Source: Callipepla californica brunnescens
Taxonomy: Eukaryota; Chordata; Aves; Galliformes; Odontophoridae
Length of the DNA stretch: 64,000 bases
Assembly: GCA_023055505.1 (NCBI GenBank)
Contig: JALIRH010000050.1
Coordinates: forward strand, 806,001 to 870,000
Direction of reading: 5' to 3'
Shown here in pieces: positions 23,084 through 38,079 of this stretch. The first letter of the stretch is position 1. Each line of letters opens with the position of its first letter. Below the pieces are notes generated by a model. That model ran no database searches and was not told the origin of the DNA. It worked only from the letters and a program-made list of their open reading frames with translations. Made by a program: the position numbers and the translations under genes.

Positions 23084-25689
23084 CAACAATCCATTTAACC
23101 TTTTCAATAATAGTCAGTGCCAAATGAAATATTTAATTGTCTCTGTGAATAACAGTTTTAAATTTAGTGTCAAAAGCAAATGTTGTTTTTTCTTTATTAA
23201 AATTTATATTAGCATTTAAGTATTTCAGATGCCAAAGAATTGTAATTGTAAGTCCTAAATTCCTTTGTTTTTTCAATTGGTTCAAACTGTGAACTTGGAT
23301 TGCTAGATAGTTTAATATAGAGTTATAATCTGCAGGGCTTTCTTCATCGTTTTTCATTTGACAATTCTTCTTTTATAAGGGTCGTAAAGGCAACAGTCTG
23401 TAAAATCTATTTCAGGTTTTTCTGCTCAGCTGTACTAATCTTGGTATCTTTTTCTTTTCTTTAAGAGGCTGGTGTCTTTCTTTTTTCAATTAGAATTCTC
23501 TGAATGATTCTTCATGATGTGGAAAGTCTTCATGTCTTGGAGGAATCCTATTCAGTTAACCTGAAGTGACCTCAATTTTGTACACAATAGAAATAATTTG
23601 TTTTCTTTACCTCTACCTTTTAGCACAGTCATGCTTAGATGATCTTTTCTGGTAACCTCAGTAGGAACTTAAAAAGAGGATTTAGGTAAAACGTTGTAAG
23701 AACAGAAAAGCTAATTGAAATTTCAATAAAAAAATAATTGCCACATCCTACTACAATAAAAAGGTCAAATCATCCTCTTATGCTCTTAGTGTACATTGTC
23801 AAAAATACACTGATACTAAAAAAACCAACAATAATGGAACCATTGATCTTGAATTCATTTGCAATTGTGAAGAGGATAAAGCAAACATTTATAACCCTGT
23901 TCTCGTCACAGCACAATGAGCATACTCAGAGGTATAGAAAATGTCCAGCTGTATGCTACCAGATTTACACTATTTTGCAATACTTTATACAATCATATGC
24001 TTACATAGAAATGGCCTATTATGGAATGCCTCTGATCATGCATTTCTATCAAATAAGTAAGGAAAGCTCTGGAATATGCCCTAGAAGTTTTCCTTGTATT
24101 CCCACATGTTTAAGACACAGTGTGATGGGTCTTCCTGATTGTGCTTTCTCCCATTAAAATACATCTGTTCACTGTGGGGAGAATCTCCACACTAATTATT
24201 GTCCTTCCTAACCCAAACTAGTTTTCTACTCTTGACATACTCAGACCTTTCCTGTACTGGCACTGGTGACTGCTGCTGTCAGGATTTTGATGGACACGTC
24301 AGCTATAGTGGTGATGGTACTACTAATGGTCTACTTCTATACAAGAGGAATGTAAAACATCAATGTCATGTTTTCTATAACTAGATCTGTTATCTTTTCA
24401 TTTAATGCTAATAGAGTCCTACCATTCATGCTTGTTACTATGATACATGGAGGAACAGCTGTATAAGCAGTAATTTGGAAAAGGAATGGAAATTTTCCTG
24501 GATCTTTTATTAAATCCCATCAAATGTAATGATGGTGGCTGCATTTCTTGTGAAAGACATTTTATTATGGACTTTTCTACTCAATTTTGATAACTTGATA
24601 GAACTACAAGAGCAGATTTGTTAAGCCTAACTATTTTGAGAGTCACTATACAGTAGCTTCATAGAAAATTATACATTGTCCCTAAAGGAAATAGAAAAGA
24701 TTCAGAGAAATGAATAATCTCAGTAGTCAAGAAGAGCTAAGTAAGAAAAAAGATTTCCTTTATTCTTCTCCAAGCAAGTCTTACACATTGTGAAAGCCAC
24801 GGTTTGTGCTAAATAGCATTGAACACTGGGTTAAATAGTATTGAAAGTGGCATATGTCATTCCCAGTTTGCCATTCAAGACCAAATGAATGAGCTGTTAA
24901 TTGCCCACTCTTCCAGCAGCAGACCAGGATGGCAGTATCATGCTTTGTAGGTAAAAGGTTTTCCAGAGCTAAATAGCAAAGACAGAAGGCTAAGTAGTGG
25001 GTTTAGCAAGTGTTTTAGTAACAAAGAAAATAGAGAAGAAGGTGATTTTGATTCAATCAGTGAAACAACTAATTCCTGCTCTTTATCTTTCTTCAATAAA
25101 ACTTGAAGATAGTTCTTTTCACCTCAGACTGTACTGAGAAGAGCATGAAACTGAAAATGTAATGGCTCTTATGGCATTCTTCATGCTTAGAGAAGAAGTG
25201 TTTAGAATGATTTTTTTCTTCCAAGTAACAAATTTTTAATAAACCTCAACATCTGTTTCTCCTCCTAATTTGAACAATATATTTGGATAATCTTCAGTTA
25301 TTTTAAGTGTTTATTCCCCTACATTCTCCATAGGTAATAAACCCATTTCAAGGAAAGAAATCTGGAATTAAACATAGACTTCAAGTCTGCCAACTGGATG
25401 TATGGCATGTTAATATTGTTACCAACCAAGAAGAAAAGAATTAATAGAATTTAACTTATTGAATGTATGACAACTAGGCCATTGCTGATTTCAGTGGGAG
25501 CAGTAGAGCAAGGCAGACAACTACATTAAATTCAAATCAAGAGATGCAGAGAAGCAGCTGATAAACCATACTAGAAAGGATAAAGAAGGAGAGATAACTA
25601 GATACTAGAAAACTTTCTTTCAGTCATACTGTGAAAGAACTAAATTTGTTTATGACTACAACATGCCACAAATCTACAGATATCTAGAC

Positions 25690-26023
25690 ATGAGTCTATA
25701 AATATCTAGGGAGTGGGAGGCAAAGGAACAAGACTGGACTCTTCTCTGCAGTGTGTGTCAATAGGACAAAGGGAAATGGCCACAACCTGATGCATAGGAA
25801 GTTCTGCACAAATGTGCGTGGGAACTTCTTCACAGTGAGGGCGATGGAACACTGGCACAGGAGAGGTTGTGGAGTCTCTTTCTCTGCAGACATACAAGAC
25901 ACACCTGGACTCCTACCTGTGCAATCTGGTCTAGGGAGCTGCTTTGGCAGGAAGGTTGAACTCAATGATCTCTAGAGGCCCCTTCCAACCCCTACAATCT
26001 GAGATTGTGTGATTCTGTGAATC
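25690..26023 (+). mobile_element. CR1 LINE, 5'-truncated copy with 3' tail
   Basis: Sense CR1 end: ORF2 C-terminal text (GGGAACTTCTTCACAGTGAG, GGCACAGGAGAGGTTGTGGA), the 3' untranslated block (AATGATCTCTAGAGGCCCC) and the tail TGTGTGATTCTGTGAATC. The GTTCTGCACAAATGTGCGTG style and the GTGATTCTGTG tail point to a different CR1 subfamily from those at 3.2-3.9 kb. A 74-codon plus-strand frame over 25751-25975 is partly the ORF2 remnant, and the minus-strand frames are shadows. Confidence 0.92.
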
Positions 26024-29000
26024 AAGGCTTTAATAAAGTCAGTTTCAAATGTGCTTAACACAAAATAGTCTTAAGCACTGTACCATCTAGGTTGCATCTA
26101 AGATACATCTTATCTGGAAATAAAAATTGTGTGTTTTGGTTTCTCATATAGCCAGGGATCACCTGGTATAAGCATTATTGCAAGGAATGTTATTCATAAC
26201 TCAAAGTACAATGAACTGACTCACTTTTCTTTTGAATGATTGCATTTAAAAAGCCAGGGAAGCTTTACATAATTGTTTTATTTCTATGTACTATATTTTC
26301 TTCAAAACTGTCCCCGGTTTCAATACTTACCCTATACCTAAAGTCACATTACAGGTAAGGAGACAAAGTGAGAAGAAGAAATAGATTTCCAATCCCTTCC
26401 TATTAAAAATCTAATCATTTTTTGGAAGTATCTCTGCCAGCTCAATGGAATACAAGCATAATACACCATAGATAATGCACCATCAAGTGCAATCAATGGT
26501 ATTTGCTGACAAGAACGTTTTAATTATGCATTACAGAAATGTAGTTAATTTTGGAGGATCTTTGTACTTGTAGCCTCAATTCATAATTATTTCAACAGTT
26601 CCATATGTCAGCGTGATCAATTGAAGGGCACAGGAAGCACTGATGTATACGTTACAATGATACAATATCTGTAATAAAAATGCAGCACACAGCAATCTTC
26701 CTCACCACCACTTGCAATATAGTTTAATCTGTGTTATTAACACTCATGCTACGTACCCAGTGATAATGGCAGACCTTGCCAATATTCCTTTGCAAGAACT
26801 AGCCAAATATAATGACCAAGACATAAAACCATAATCCATCTAAAAGTGTCAATAGAATTCAAAATAGACTCTGTGCCTGCACTGAAATAATTTCCTCATT
26901 AGCATGAGACTTTGATTTCCATTTAGGGACCCTGTAATGAGCAACGTTTTCCACAGCCACATAAGCAAAGATTCTCTCCACCTTGATTCTATTAACTCCC
27001 AGTTGCCAAACTGGTGTTACACAAAGCACAGCTAAGCTCTGACTACATAATTTTCAGGTCCTTCCATGGCAAAGAGAAAAAATGTCATTGCTCAGGACAC
27101 TTCTGCCTGAGCATTTAGCACCAAGGGGCTGATAAAGGAGAGGTAATGTGCCACTTAAACCACCTTTCGCTGGAGCTCTGGAACACAAACACCAGCTTGC
27201 CAGCTTGAATTTGAATTGGCAGCAGCACAGTCACAGCAGAAAGTGGGCTGGCAGAGAAAGGTCAAATGTGATGGGTAGATCTAGAAGGTGTCAGTTCAAG
27301 GGTGGTATTTAGCAATATTGTCTGTAAATGGGAACAGGTGAGGTGGCCTGAGGACAGTCCATAGGAAGCAGAGGAAGAAGAATGAGCCTCAGATCTCTAA
27401 TGGAAAAGGGAAGTAGAAAAAAGCTAAAAAGAAGTGTTTCTTTGAATCTACAAACAGAAAGGAAGCTAGCAGGGTGCACAATACCAGTGCAGATAAAAGA
27501 GAAAGGAATGACAGATTATAGGATTTCAGAGAAAAACTAAAGTTATGAAGCTTGAGAAATGTTCCCAGTATTATACCATTTTCATGTGTTCTGACAGAAT
27601 TTCTCAGGGAAAAAACTAAGCCATTTTGAAAGAAAAATAAATAAATAATAATTATAAGGTACTACAGATTTTTCTTTTCAAATTCTTTCAAATTGCTGAT
27701 ATAAATTACTATTTATACAGTGAAAAACAAACAAACAAACAAACAGAAAAGCCCCAACAAAACACTATCTCTGCATTGCCCTTCCCCCTCGCTGCCCCAA
27801 CTGATTTGACATGGGATTGGATATCATACAACAGATCCCGGATACTGCATGCCAGTTTTACTACCAAAATATAGCTTCTGTAATCCCGTAACTCACTAAT
27901 ACAGTTGATGGAAATTTCATTGCATCACAATGAAACTAGGATTCTGCATTCATATTCCTTACAGAATATATGAACAATTTAGTTAGGATATTCTCACAGA
28001 AGACTGAGGATGTACGCATGAAATTCTTATGAAATAGAATGTATGAAATTTCTCTACCTTGTATTCTCGACAAGTAGTGCTATAACTACCAAATTATGGT
28101 GGAACACCAAGACCACCTCTGGGAAGAAACAAGCTGGAAGATGTTTGAAAGAAATCACTCAAGAAAGAAATCCAGCTTGTATATCTTCATTGAGGAGTAT
28201 CTAAAACCTCAAACAAAGTGGACAGACCTCACAGAGAGAAGAATTAAAGATGCATCCACACTGTCTGTGCTTTTCATCTCCCTCATAATGAGGCAACAGT
28301 TTATTTAAACTCTACACAATATGAAGCCCTTTACAATCCAACAAACATAATTTTATGTAGTTGTATACTACACTGCTATGTACCATCAACATAAGGCTCC
28401 AATCAAATAAAGCAGAAGTAAATTCCACGTTATTTTCTAAACTGACTTTGAAGTGTTAAAAATTACATTGCTTTCAGATAGTCTACTAGATCTAAGAGTT
28501 CCCTCCTTTGAATTTTCACCAGGAAGACCAAAAATGGGTAGTTTTTGAATATTTGCAACATAACAGAAACATTGCTCTTTCATTCTATTAAGAATACTAA
28601 TGAAAATTAACAGTTCCAGTTGTTTGGAGTGCCTGTTCTTCGAACTACTGATATGGAAGAGAGAATTAAACTACATGCAGAAAGTGAAATGATACAGTCC
28701 AGTATGCATTGTGAGTCAGGATTGTGAAAAAAATTTAAAAAATGTTACTTTACCCCTGTCATGGACCTTTTACCTTCTGTCCTTCCATTTACCTGACATC
28801 TTGAAATGGAAGATATACAGCAGGAGCTAAAATAAAATGCATGGCTATTGAATCAGTTGAACTTTTGTCCTATAACCAATATGGGGCAGGGACGAATTAC
28901 ATTTCTATATTGCATTCGAAAGACATTTCATGGAAAATAATGTCAAATCTAAAATCCCTTGCACTTAACAGTAGAAAAATTATGTTTTAAGTACTTAACC

Positions 29001-32000
29001 AGATAATTACGCTCTTGGACAGTTACAGAAGAAGACTATTATTTTTAGCTAAATATAAGCTAGCAAATATCATTCCTTCTGAAAAGATAGAATAAGCTAC
29101 ATAACTGTATAAATGTCTAGTAACGAATGAGTCTCAGCAAGCTTTGTTTTTATCAACATTGAGATGCTTATTCTTTTTGAAATCAGTCTGATTTGGATAC
29201 CAGAGTGAAACCATTACTAAAAAATGTATAAAATAAATAGTTATGTATATATTAAATATATATGTGCATTCAGTTGCTTTGAAGTGGGTGAGATATCTGT
29301 ACATTTGCATAAAAGCATTCAGCAAACCCAAGCCTGCTTTTGCTAACTATCATGCTTACACAGTCAGTTATTGATATCAAGTCATTAAAAAATGCCAGTT
29401 GTATTCTGCTCCAACATACCTCTTAAGAAATGTCCTTAATCACTGTAGAAATAAAACAAATTTGAATATATAAAAGACTCCACCTTCCAGATCTGATCTT
29501 GGGTGACTTATTCAATTCTAGTCTGGGAAAGACAACCTCAAGAGGGTCTATTATTGAAAAGGCATTAGATAGGAAGAAATACATGCAGGAAAGAAGGCAC
29601 AATCTAAATGTTCCAGTGCAAACATGAGAGAGGCAGTTTTGACTATACTGTTTTATGTACAGATACTTATATTTATTTAAAAAAATATATAATTAAGTTT
29701 ACTTTAACTGGAAAATTGCCACTTAAGAACAACACAGGAAAGCAAGTTGAGAGAAAAATGTTTTATTTCTCACATAAATATTGTTTTCTTATTGTCATAG
29801 CCACACAGAAGAATGGAGGCTTACTCATGATTTGCTATTGACTGACATGTTTGCTGTTATGTATGGGGAGAAAAGGTACCACTCAGTCTCCTTTTCTGCT
29901 CTTCTTCCAGCCAGCTTCTCCTTTTAAATTTACTGCCACTAAATGCAGGTTGCTTTCAAACCCTTTTACTCACAGATTCCTTGAAAAATCATTGTGAGGA
30001 AAAAAGGAATGGCATCCAATCAAACCCTAGTAAATCAAGCTGAAATTCCCCACCTCAGCCTGCAACAATAACAAAGCTTCAGCTCTATTTCTTGTGCTAT
30101 TCTCTTCTATCACTTTCAGCTTTATCCCTTTGGCTTTGTCGGTCTGCTGTTTCTTTTTCACATTTTGTCTTCATTTGTTTACTCTGCCCTGCTCTTAGGG
30201 TGGCTCAGGCTCTCACTCCCCTTAGAAAGACACCTAGGCTTCCTTCTTCACAAGTTACTCCAGATAGCGAGTCTCCTGCAACACAACCTGTTTTCTCTAT
30301 AATTTTATGTTGCTTTGCAACAAAATTGGTTGATTGTATATTGTTCACTAACCACTGGACAAATAACAGAAAAATACTTCTAAGTAACAATGAGAAATTT
30401 CAAAATGCAGATAATTTTCACAGTGAAGTATGTTTAATAAGTTCAAAAATAAAAGCAGGTCTAAAAATATTCCAATATAGAGTGAAAATGTTAAAAAAAA
30501 AAAAACAAAAAACTACTTCGTTAAAGCATCTCAAATTATTTAAATAAATGTTCTAGGGCTTTCTCTCTGTGACTTATTCATGAACATGATGCTTTTTCCA
30601 TTTGCAAAAGGATTTTTTTCTCTTTTACTAAGTTCCTATGTCTTGCCATTCACTGGGATATCACTGCTACAGGACAATGGAGTAGAACAACAATTCACCT
30701 CTAAAATGTATCAAATCCAGAACTCAGAATGGAGACTGATGCTGAGTGCATGGGTGCCATATAACCTTAGGAGCATGAAGGCCCCATTACCTGCATCTTT
30801 GTCTTCCCTTATCTCCCTTTTTTTTCCACATTTGTTTATCTGAGGAAGATAAACAGAGTGCAGAACATGATAAACACTAAATACTTTGTAAATGTTTTCC
30901 AATAATACATGCACACAGGATCTTAACAGCTAAGCAGGATGTTATGACTGCATCAGGTTAGCTCCAATTGGCACTAGCAGTTTCACAAGCTTCAGGGTGA
31001 CTTAGCAAGTCCCATTGAAAAACATAAAACCTGTTCCAGAGCATGCCATCAGCTACAGATCCCATTCTTTCGTAAAGTTGCCTCAACATCCTGTGTGAAA
31101 CAATACAATATAGATATCTGTTGATATATGGATACTACAGACTTTGGTTGGAGCATTTTAATTTGACCGTGGTTTTTGGTTTTTGTTTTTTTTTTTTTTA
31201 AATCAGCCTTGTCAGACACAAGTCAGTAATAATGGTGATGTGTCATTGATTTACCTGTCTGTACATAAGTTGAATATAAATTCAAACATTTTCAAAGTGA
31301 TGTGGTTCCAAGCAGTAGGATGCTTCTCTTAGCTGCCCACTGCCACTTGCTAGCCTCAATGATGATCATTTTGATATCTTTCAGAAGAAGCTGAGTCTAC
31401 CCTGAGGCACAAGGCTGCTTTTGAAGCATCAAGCCTTGCTGGAGTCCATACATACATACTCAGGCAAAAACTTTGGTATATTAGTGATTGCTGTATTAAA
31501 AGCAGATGTTCTGTGCATCATGTAGCCTACCGGAAAAACTGAAAATCAGCAAAGGCATGCTGATTATCATGCCCTCCTTGTCTGCCTCTGCTACTAATTT
31601 ATAATCTGCTACTGACACCCTGATATGCTCCAGCTTTCATAAATATCCACAGACCTTTACACCACCTGTTAGGGTGTAATACTGCTGGATTCTTATGACT
31701 GTAACAGCTGTCTTCTCATTTTTTATTCTTATTATATTGGGAAAAGAGAGGAACTCATGTAATCAGACTCATAGTCACTTCCTCTTAAAAGAAAAAACAC
31801 TGAGAAGCTGTATGCCAGCTTGACAAGAAACTCAAGACAACTTGTGTTTTCTGTGTTTCAAGTTATTACTCCAGTTTAGCTAGAACTAGAGAAGTGCCCT
31901 TTCCTTGACAGTGAGAAACTTTGAGAATAGGATTCAACATTTTTCACAATATATTTATGTGTATCACCTCCCTGCTCTCCACATTATCATGAATTTATTT

Positions 32001-34121
32001 TCTCACTTTGCTTGTAGTTCAGTCTTACTACCTCTGCCTCTCACTCTCATTTCTTAGATTTTAAATTCATATGAAGATTTTTTAATGTCTTGTATGCATT
32101 TCTTGAGAAATGTGAGTTTCTCTTCCACTTCTCTTCCACTTGTTAGAATGAGAAATACATTAAGTAATAAATTCTAAGGAGACAGAAGGCAGAGAAAACT
32201 AAAAAACATACAAAAAAAAAAGTGTATGGAAAGTATTTCCAGAAAAGCATGGTTGTCTGAAAATGGCAATGGTTGTTTTATAAAAGGAAGTTATTATTTC
32301 CATCATTGCTTTCAGTTCTAACATTTGCGTTTTTTTCAAGCTTGTCATTTCTCAAGGACATCGTTTATAAATGTAGTATTAAGTGGTAAAGAAATTTTTT
32401 TCCTGTATCAAACCATCATAAATTCATAACAAACATACAGCTATCAGCTGAATTACTAATAGCGATTTCAGTCTCTGCTACTGCTTATGACTCATTTCAC
32501 ATTGCCAATATTCTTCACTATAAATTGACTGATGAACTCAAATGTGCAACTCTTCACACACAAACCTCTTTAACAAAATGGAAATACATCTCATAAAACA
32601 TCGGCAATTCACATGCAGTTTCACAGACTTCCCACAGATGACTGACTATTGAAGCAACAACAATACACACCAAGAAGGCTGAAAGACAGCGAATGACAGC
32701 TTCACTTTACCATGAATCAGCTTGTTCAACTTTGAAATTTGCAGTTTGTTTCAGCTTTGAAATTCTGTGCTGGCAGAGGCCTAAGCATTAATAACAGGTT
32801 TAGACTGCTTGTTTTGAATACCCATGCTGATAACTGTTTCATATTGTATATCTGCTTTAAAAAGTCAAACTAGCCTTTACATTTTATAAGTATTGAAAAT
32901 TTAAGCACAAACCAAAGACCATTCATCATCCCATCTAACAAGGAAGCATATCTAGAGATAATCAACAACTGCTCCTCAGACAGAACTTTCTTCAATTTTC
33001 CTTTTAAATAACTGGAGATGTAGCATTTCTTAGACACTAAACCAGCATTTTCCTTGAGTTAAAACAATGCTCACATTTTTGACTACTATCAATACTGAAC
33101 CCAAAACCAAACTAATCTCTTAAAAAACAGTTACATATGTAGACCTTGTACCATACCATACACCAATATAGAACATAAAAAATAATAGTACTAAAAATGA
33201 GTATATATATTATTATAAATTTTATTCCTTTTATCAGTTTTTTTCTGTTTTTTTCTTTTTTTTTTTTATCACTCACTAAGCATGCTATTTTATATTAAAC
33301 ACAACACCTAAATCTGCAAGACCTTTTATTCTCCTTTTCTGATCTTGCCCTCTAAGTGGAAGATCTCTTTCACTGATGTAGTTTTTGCATCCCTTCCTGT
33401 ACATCTGAATGGCTTCTTTCTCTGAAGAAATATAGTCTCCCAATCCAGGCAAAAAGCATTTGCTTTTAATGCAGCAGTGAAGCTGAACAGGCAGCAATGT
33501 CAGCTTGTATGAGCAATGCCCTTTTTCATAAAGATGGAATGTATTAGAAAATTTGAGCCAACATAAAAATCAGACATGAAATATATTACAGAAAGCCACC
33601 TAAGTTTTGTTATGTTAAGGTTTGTGATTTTATGTACTGCTTACTCATTATTTCTGGTATGTTTTTAAGTACATCAGACTAACTCAATCAAGAATGGTTC
33701 CAGCTTGCTGAAAATACAACCATAAAAATTCATTAAGAAAGAAATCAGGATAGCTATGTGTAGTACCTCCAAGATTCATTAGGATGATTAGATGTTAAAA
33801 ATATAAAAATATAAAGACAATTTACACCAAATATGACTATTATCATTAATCCCATAACAACCAGAGGTGTCAATCATTTTTTGGAATTTCTGTCGATGTC
33901 CTTGGAATGTAATGAATACATATGGGCTATACCTGTAAATATGTAGTCGTTTCTATCTTTGGAGTGCATATTTGATAAGCAATCCACATGCAGCCAGTGC
34001 TATAAATAAAGGGAATACCTGTTTGTCATAACTGACTGGCTTGCCAAGTTAGTTTGTTGGTTTCCTCAAATTCAACAACATGGGTCAATTTTGGCAGCAG
34101 TTGTGCTAAGTTAGGCTAACA
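26024..34121. other. Long stretch without recognised genes or transposons
   Basis: About 8.1 kb. It contains a (CAAA)n tract at 27727-27744 and scattered short homopolymers. A 151-codon frame at 30092-30547 begins with a hydrophobic stretch but degrades into Lys/Asn-rich low complexity. A patch at about 26870-27320 is richer in GC and complexity than its surroundings and could be conserved non-coding DNA. No transposon ends seen. Confidence 0.5.
27727..27744. repeat. (CAAA)n microsatellite
   Basis: Four to five CAAA units within an A-rich patch. Confidence 0.9.
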
Positions 34122-34320
34122 GGAATCATAGAATTATAGAATCCCTAAGAGTTTGAAGGGACCTTAAAGCTCATCTAGTTCAGCTCCCCTGAACAGGGAC
34201 ATCCACAACTTGATCAGGTTGTTCAGAGCCCCAGCCTGCCTGGCCTTGAAAGTCTCCAGGGATGGGGCTTCCACCACATCTCTGGACAACCTTTCTGCCC
34301 TCACCACCTATTCTATAAAA
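34122..34320 (-). mobile_element. CR1 LINE, short 5'-truncated copy with 3' tail
   Basis: Antisense CR1 tail (GAATCATAGAATTATAGAAT) followed by the 3' untranslated region (GAGTTTGAAGGGACCTTAAA) and a few ORF2 C-terminal codons (ATGGGGCTTCCACCACATCT). It ends at TTCTATAAAA. About 200 bp remain. No TSD was recognised. Confidence 0.93.
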
Positions 34321-37300
34321 GCAGTGGAAATAAAATACATTGGACTATGTTAGCTGTTTCTATTTCTGTTCATTATTCATGGAGCAAGTTCATTTAAATT
34401 GGTTAAAAATAATAAAATAGGAACTTCAGACAGACCTAAAGAGTTGAAAAAGATTTTCCCCTAGCGATTGATCAATTGTGATTTTTGTTGCATTTTTTAG
34501 AAGACAGAATGGTTGTCATGCAAAAAAAGTTTTTTCCAAACAAAATATAAGTCAGCCATCCAACAATGGCATTTACTGAAGCTTCCATCTTAAACGAGTT
34601 GCTTAGTTATTTCATTGGTTGTGGTTTTAGGTTAAGATAGCCACTATGCACTGTTGTCAGACAGCACATAAACATTATAGAGACATAATTTATCACAATT
34701 AACAACTTTGCTCTTTACAAGCATGGGTGTTGCTTCAAGTTCTCTCCAGCATTTCCAAGATTTTATTCAGTTAAAGACTTGTATCAGAATATTATCAATT
34801 TCAACAAATGTTGAACTATGAAGGAACAAAGGGAATGTGACCAGATCTTGAACTGTAACACAAATAACACTTTAGACAATCAAAGACTCGTATTTCAGAA
34901 AACCTCACACGTGCTTTCTGTTATAAGGTATGAATGTCTGACAGATGCATAGCACAAACCATGTACTTACAGGTTTTCTGGATACTACAAAAAGTAGGCA
35001 CTGTGACCAAAGCTATGGAGATATTCAGAATCTGTTAATTAGCGCAAGAGCTGTTAACAACAGCTGTTAGCAACAGTAGGTGCTAAAATCTCAGCACATC
35101 CGTAAAACAAGTGGGTGAAAAAACAGTCTTGTAGTTGATTGTAATTTGCTGTTTTGTAGTTGAGTTTATTTATTGCTCATATTTGTACTTTTGCTTATTA
35201 TTTCATGTATAACGTACGTATCATTTTATTTTTAACTCCTCAACCAAACATTCAATCATTTGGATAATTCACTTCCATTTAGAAAAGGGAAAAAAAGTCA
35301 ACAGGCAGATACCCATCAACTCTATTATCTGCATAAGAGTTCTGAATTACTTAATTACTCATAGCTATACATTATAACTTAGGGAGACTCACAACTACAG
35401 GTAATACTTGTAGGAGCACTTAAACATATAAGCAAGGAACATATTAGTCAACTGCCAAACCTCAGCAAAAGCAAAAATTAATGACTGCTATAGACTATGG
35501 ATACATTATGTAAAGCCTTTTCCATATCTGAATTTATCCTTCAGAAAACACTGTTCTACCTATCAGTTTGTTTGGAGGAAATGCATTGATTATGAGATAT
35601 GAGTTACTTACATGACCATGTGCAGTTATATTTTCATTTCCCTGGTATCTTTACTTCTTTGATTTATTCATAAGGTTTCAAAGAAGATTATTACCTTTAA
35701 TCATTTGATAAAATTCTGTTCACAAAGGAATTTCAGAGAAAATGGCATTCAAGAAGATCAGTCCACTCTTAAAAGTCTAATTAAAGCCAACACAATGAAA
35801 TGACCTGGGGGTAGGAAGAGCAGTTAATGGAAGTTTCTTGACAAAAGTTATGAAAAGTGTTTTATTAATGGGATTAAATATATTCATTGACATCAACATG
35901 TATTGACAACATTCATTATTTGCCAGTCCAATCTACGGGAAAGAGAAATACTTTCTTTTTTTTTTTTCTTTTCTTTTTTTAGTAATGACACTGTCACAGC
36001 TATGGTGACACAGGAACTGAAGCATCTCTAAATTAAGAGAGACCAGTTTTATATCTCCCTAAAACTTGTAGATAAGCTTTCTCTTTGCTCAACTCCAGCC
36101 TTCCTAGGAAATCTCTCAGACCTCCTTACTACTCCAGTATGAAAAAATTGGATGCTGGGAGACAGCATCCTGAATGCTTTCCATCTTAGTATTGATGCTT
36201 TCATCATCCATTTCATCATTTGATTCTGGGACTATTTAGTGGTTGCCCACAGCAGCAGGACTGTACACAGAAGTGTTTGTGATAGCAAGCCTCTCAAAAA
36301 ATAGCTGGGTGAAATGGAGCAGGAGGACTCATAAAAGACTGCACAGGGCTTCCAGCTGCTCCTTCTGAGAGAACTGAGACATACAGACGCTGCAGAGCAA
36401 GCGTGCATACATACTGCAGCACAGCAAAGCAGTACTTGGCACTGTGTGTTTTATGAGCCTTGAGGTTGTTTTTTTTTTTAACAACTCTAATCTCTTTTAA
36501 AGACAAAGCAGATGCAGAAATTTTGTGAAATGGAAACACTAAAGCAATAATAATTCACGTACTTAAAAAATAATCTGAGTCTCATGAGGAAACTTCGTGT
36601 TTAATTTTATGTATGATGTGGAGACTGAGTTTATTACAGGGTATCTATTAATCCTTCTATGAGATTTGTTAATATTTTTTGTAATGCCCTGTGAACAGTG
36701 ATAAATCACTGCAATTAAGATTAGGCTAAATGAATCTTGTGACTTTATTTTATGTCTGTTCTATCTTGCTTTAGATGATCAACTTTTAAATTTGGGGTGA
36801 TGGTAGTGAATAGGTAATGTCACAGCACAGACCAAAAGAACAGTGTAATTACATATTGCTTTTAATGTCATTTGCAATGCATGAGTTCACTGTTTGTGAT
36901 TCCTGTTGCCTCCTTCTCAAAAAGCCAGCCTTCCTCACTGTGTAATTAATCTCAAAGGCTACCTGCAGCCATGCCAAAGACTCCTGAAATTTCAGAACAC
37001 TGATCTTGTAGGAATTACCAGCATCCAAGGAATACTAACAGTCAGTAAATCAGGGGCAGATGATCCACCATACTGGCCACAGTGTGGCCACATCGACTGG
37101 AGATGTTTGCCATCTCTCTCAGTATCCAGCTTCATGCAGATATTGTCCCCTTCTATAGTCCAAACCAACAGTGAGGTTGTATAGCCAGTGTCAATGCTAA
37201 CCTCATTCAACAGCAGATAGAAGGGTATTGAAGGAGGGTTACCTGCTTAAAGACCTGAAAATAAAAGTTTTAATTGGCACCTAACATATTTATTAAGAAG

Positions 37301-38061
37301 TTTATTTTAGCTGCTGTCCTTTTCAAGCCTGAATTTTACCATTTTTTCTGATTTAAATTTTCATTTCTTATTTGTTAATAGAATTATAGAAAAAAAAAAG
37401 TTGCTATGAAGGCATGCCTCATTTTGTTTTGCCCATTGTTACAACACAAGCATATCCCCTCAGATCTGCAAAATCTGCCAGGTCAAATTCTGACAGAGCT
37501 CTCAAGACAGCTTTCTTCACCTAAGAAATAAGAACGAAAAATAGCCTTTGCCCATTTCCTTATTTTGCACTTCTTTATTCATAAATATTTGTATTCTATC
37601 TTAATATTTTCAAGCAGTAGCTACATATCAGCAAAGAATATATATCACAGGGAACTACAAGCAAATTTTCACAAGCAGCAATACAGTGGAAAAATAGTCA
37701 AAGAATAATAGATTACATATTCAGAATACACTATCTGTGATATATTTTCTTTGCATTACACTACTTTTCTTCAGGTATAATAACATGTTTGTTGATATAC
37801 CACACTTCTAAGCCAGAAATAATTTTAAAACCAAAATTATATTAAACTTAAAAAGATGAGGAAAAAAACCACAAACCCTACAAAAAACAAGCAAACAGGT
37901 TTTTCTCAGGATCCCTTGCCACCAGAATCATTCCTGTCTTGATGGCTGCAAACACTTTCTCCACAACTGTCCTCAGTGAATTCTTTAGTGAACTTTCAAT
38001 ATCTATAGGATCATGAGAATGTTTTAAAAGGGATTATAACTAGATTCTAAATTTAGGTACC

Positions 38062-38079
38062 AAAAAAAAAAAAAAAAAA
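38062..38079. repeat. 18-bp poly(A) run
   Basis: Uninterrupted A run; no recognisable element ends here. Confidence 0.9.

Larger units (their letters stand above)
20371..25689. other. Mostly unique sequence, no recognised gene
   Basis: About 5.3 kb with a T-rich tract (21359-21416), an 18-bp A run (23066-23083) and chance frames. The longest frame, 139 codons at 23738-24157 on the plus strand, has no recognisable domain and lies in AT-rich sequence. An X-box-like motif lies at 22141. Confidence 0.5.

Noticed and set aside
23738..24157. 139-codon plus-strand open frame
   Set aside because: No recognisable domain and no coding-like codon pattern. Frames of this length occur by chance in 64 kb read in six frames.
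30092..30547. 151-codon plus-strand open frame with a hydrophobic start that resembles a signal peptide
   Set aside because: No domain, a composition shift to Lys/Asn-rich low complexity, a run of A inside the frame, and no splice or promoter context.
36906..37230. Overlapping frames on both strands in a more complex patch, considered as a possible exon
   Set aside because: No recognisable protein family, in-frame stops in alternative readings, and no convincing paired splice sites.
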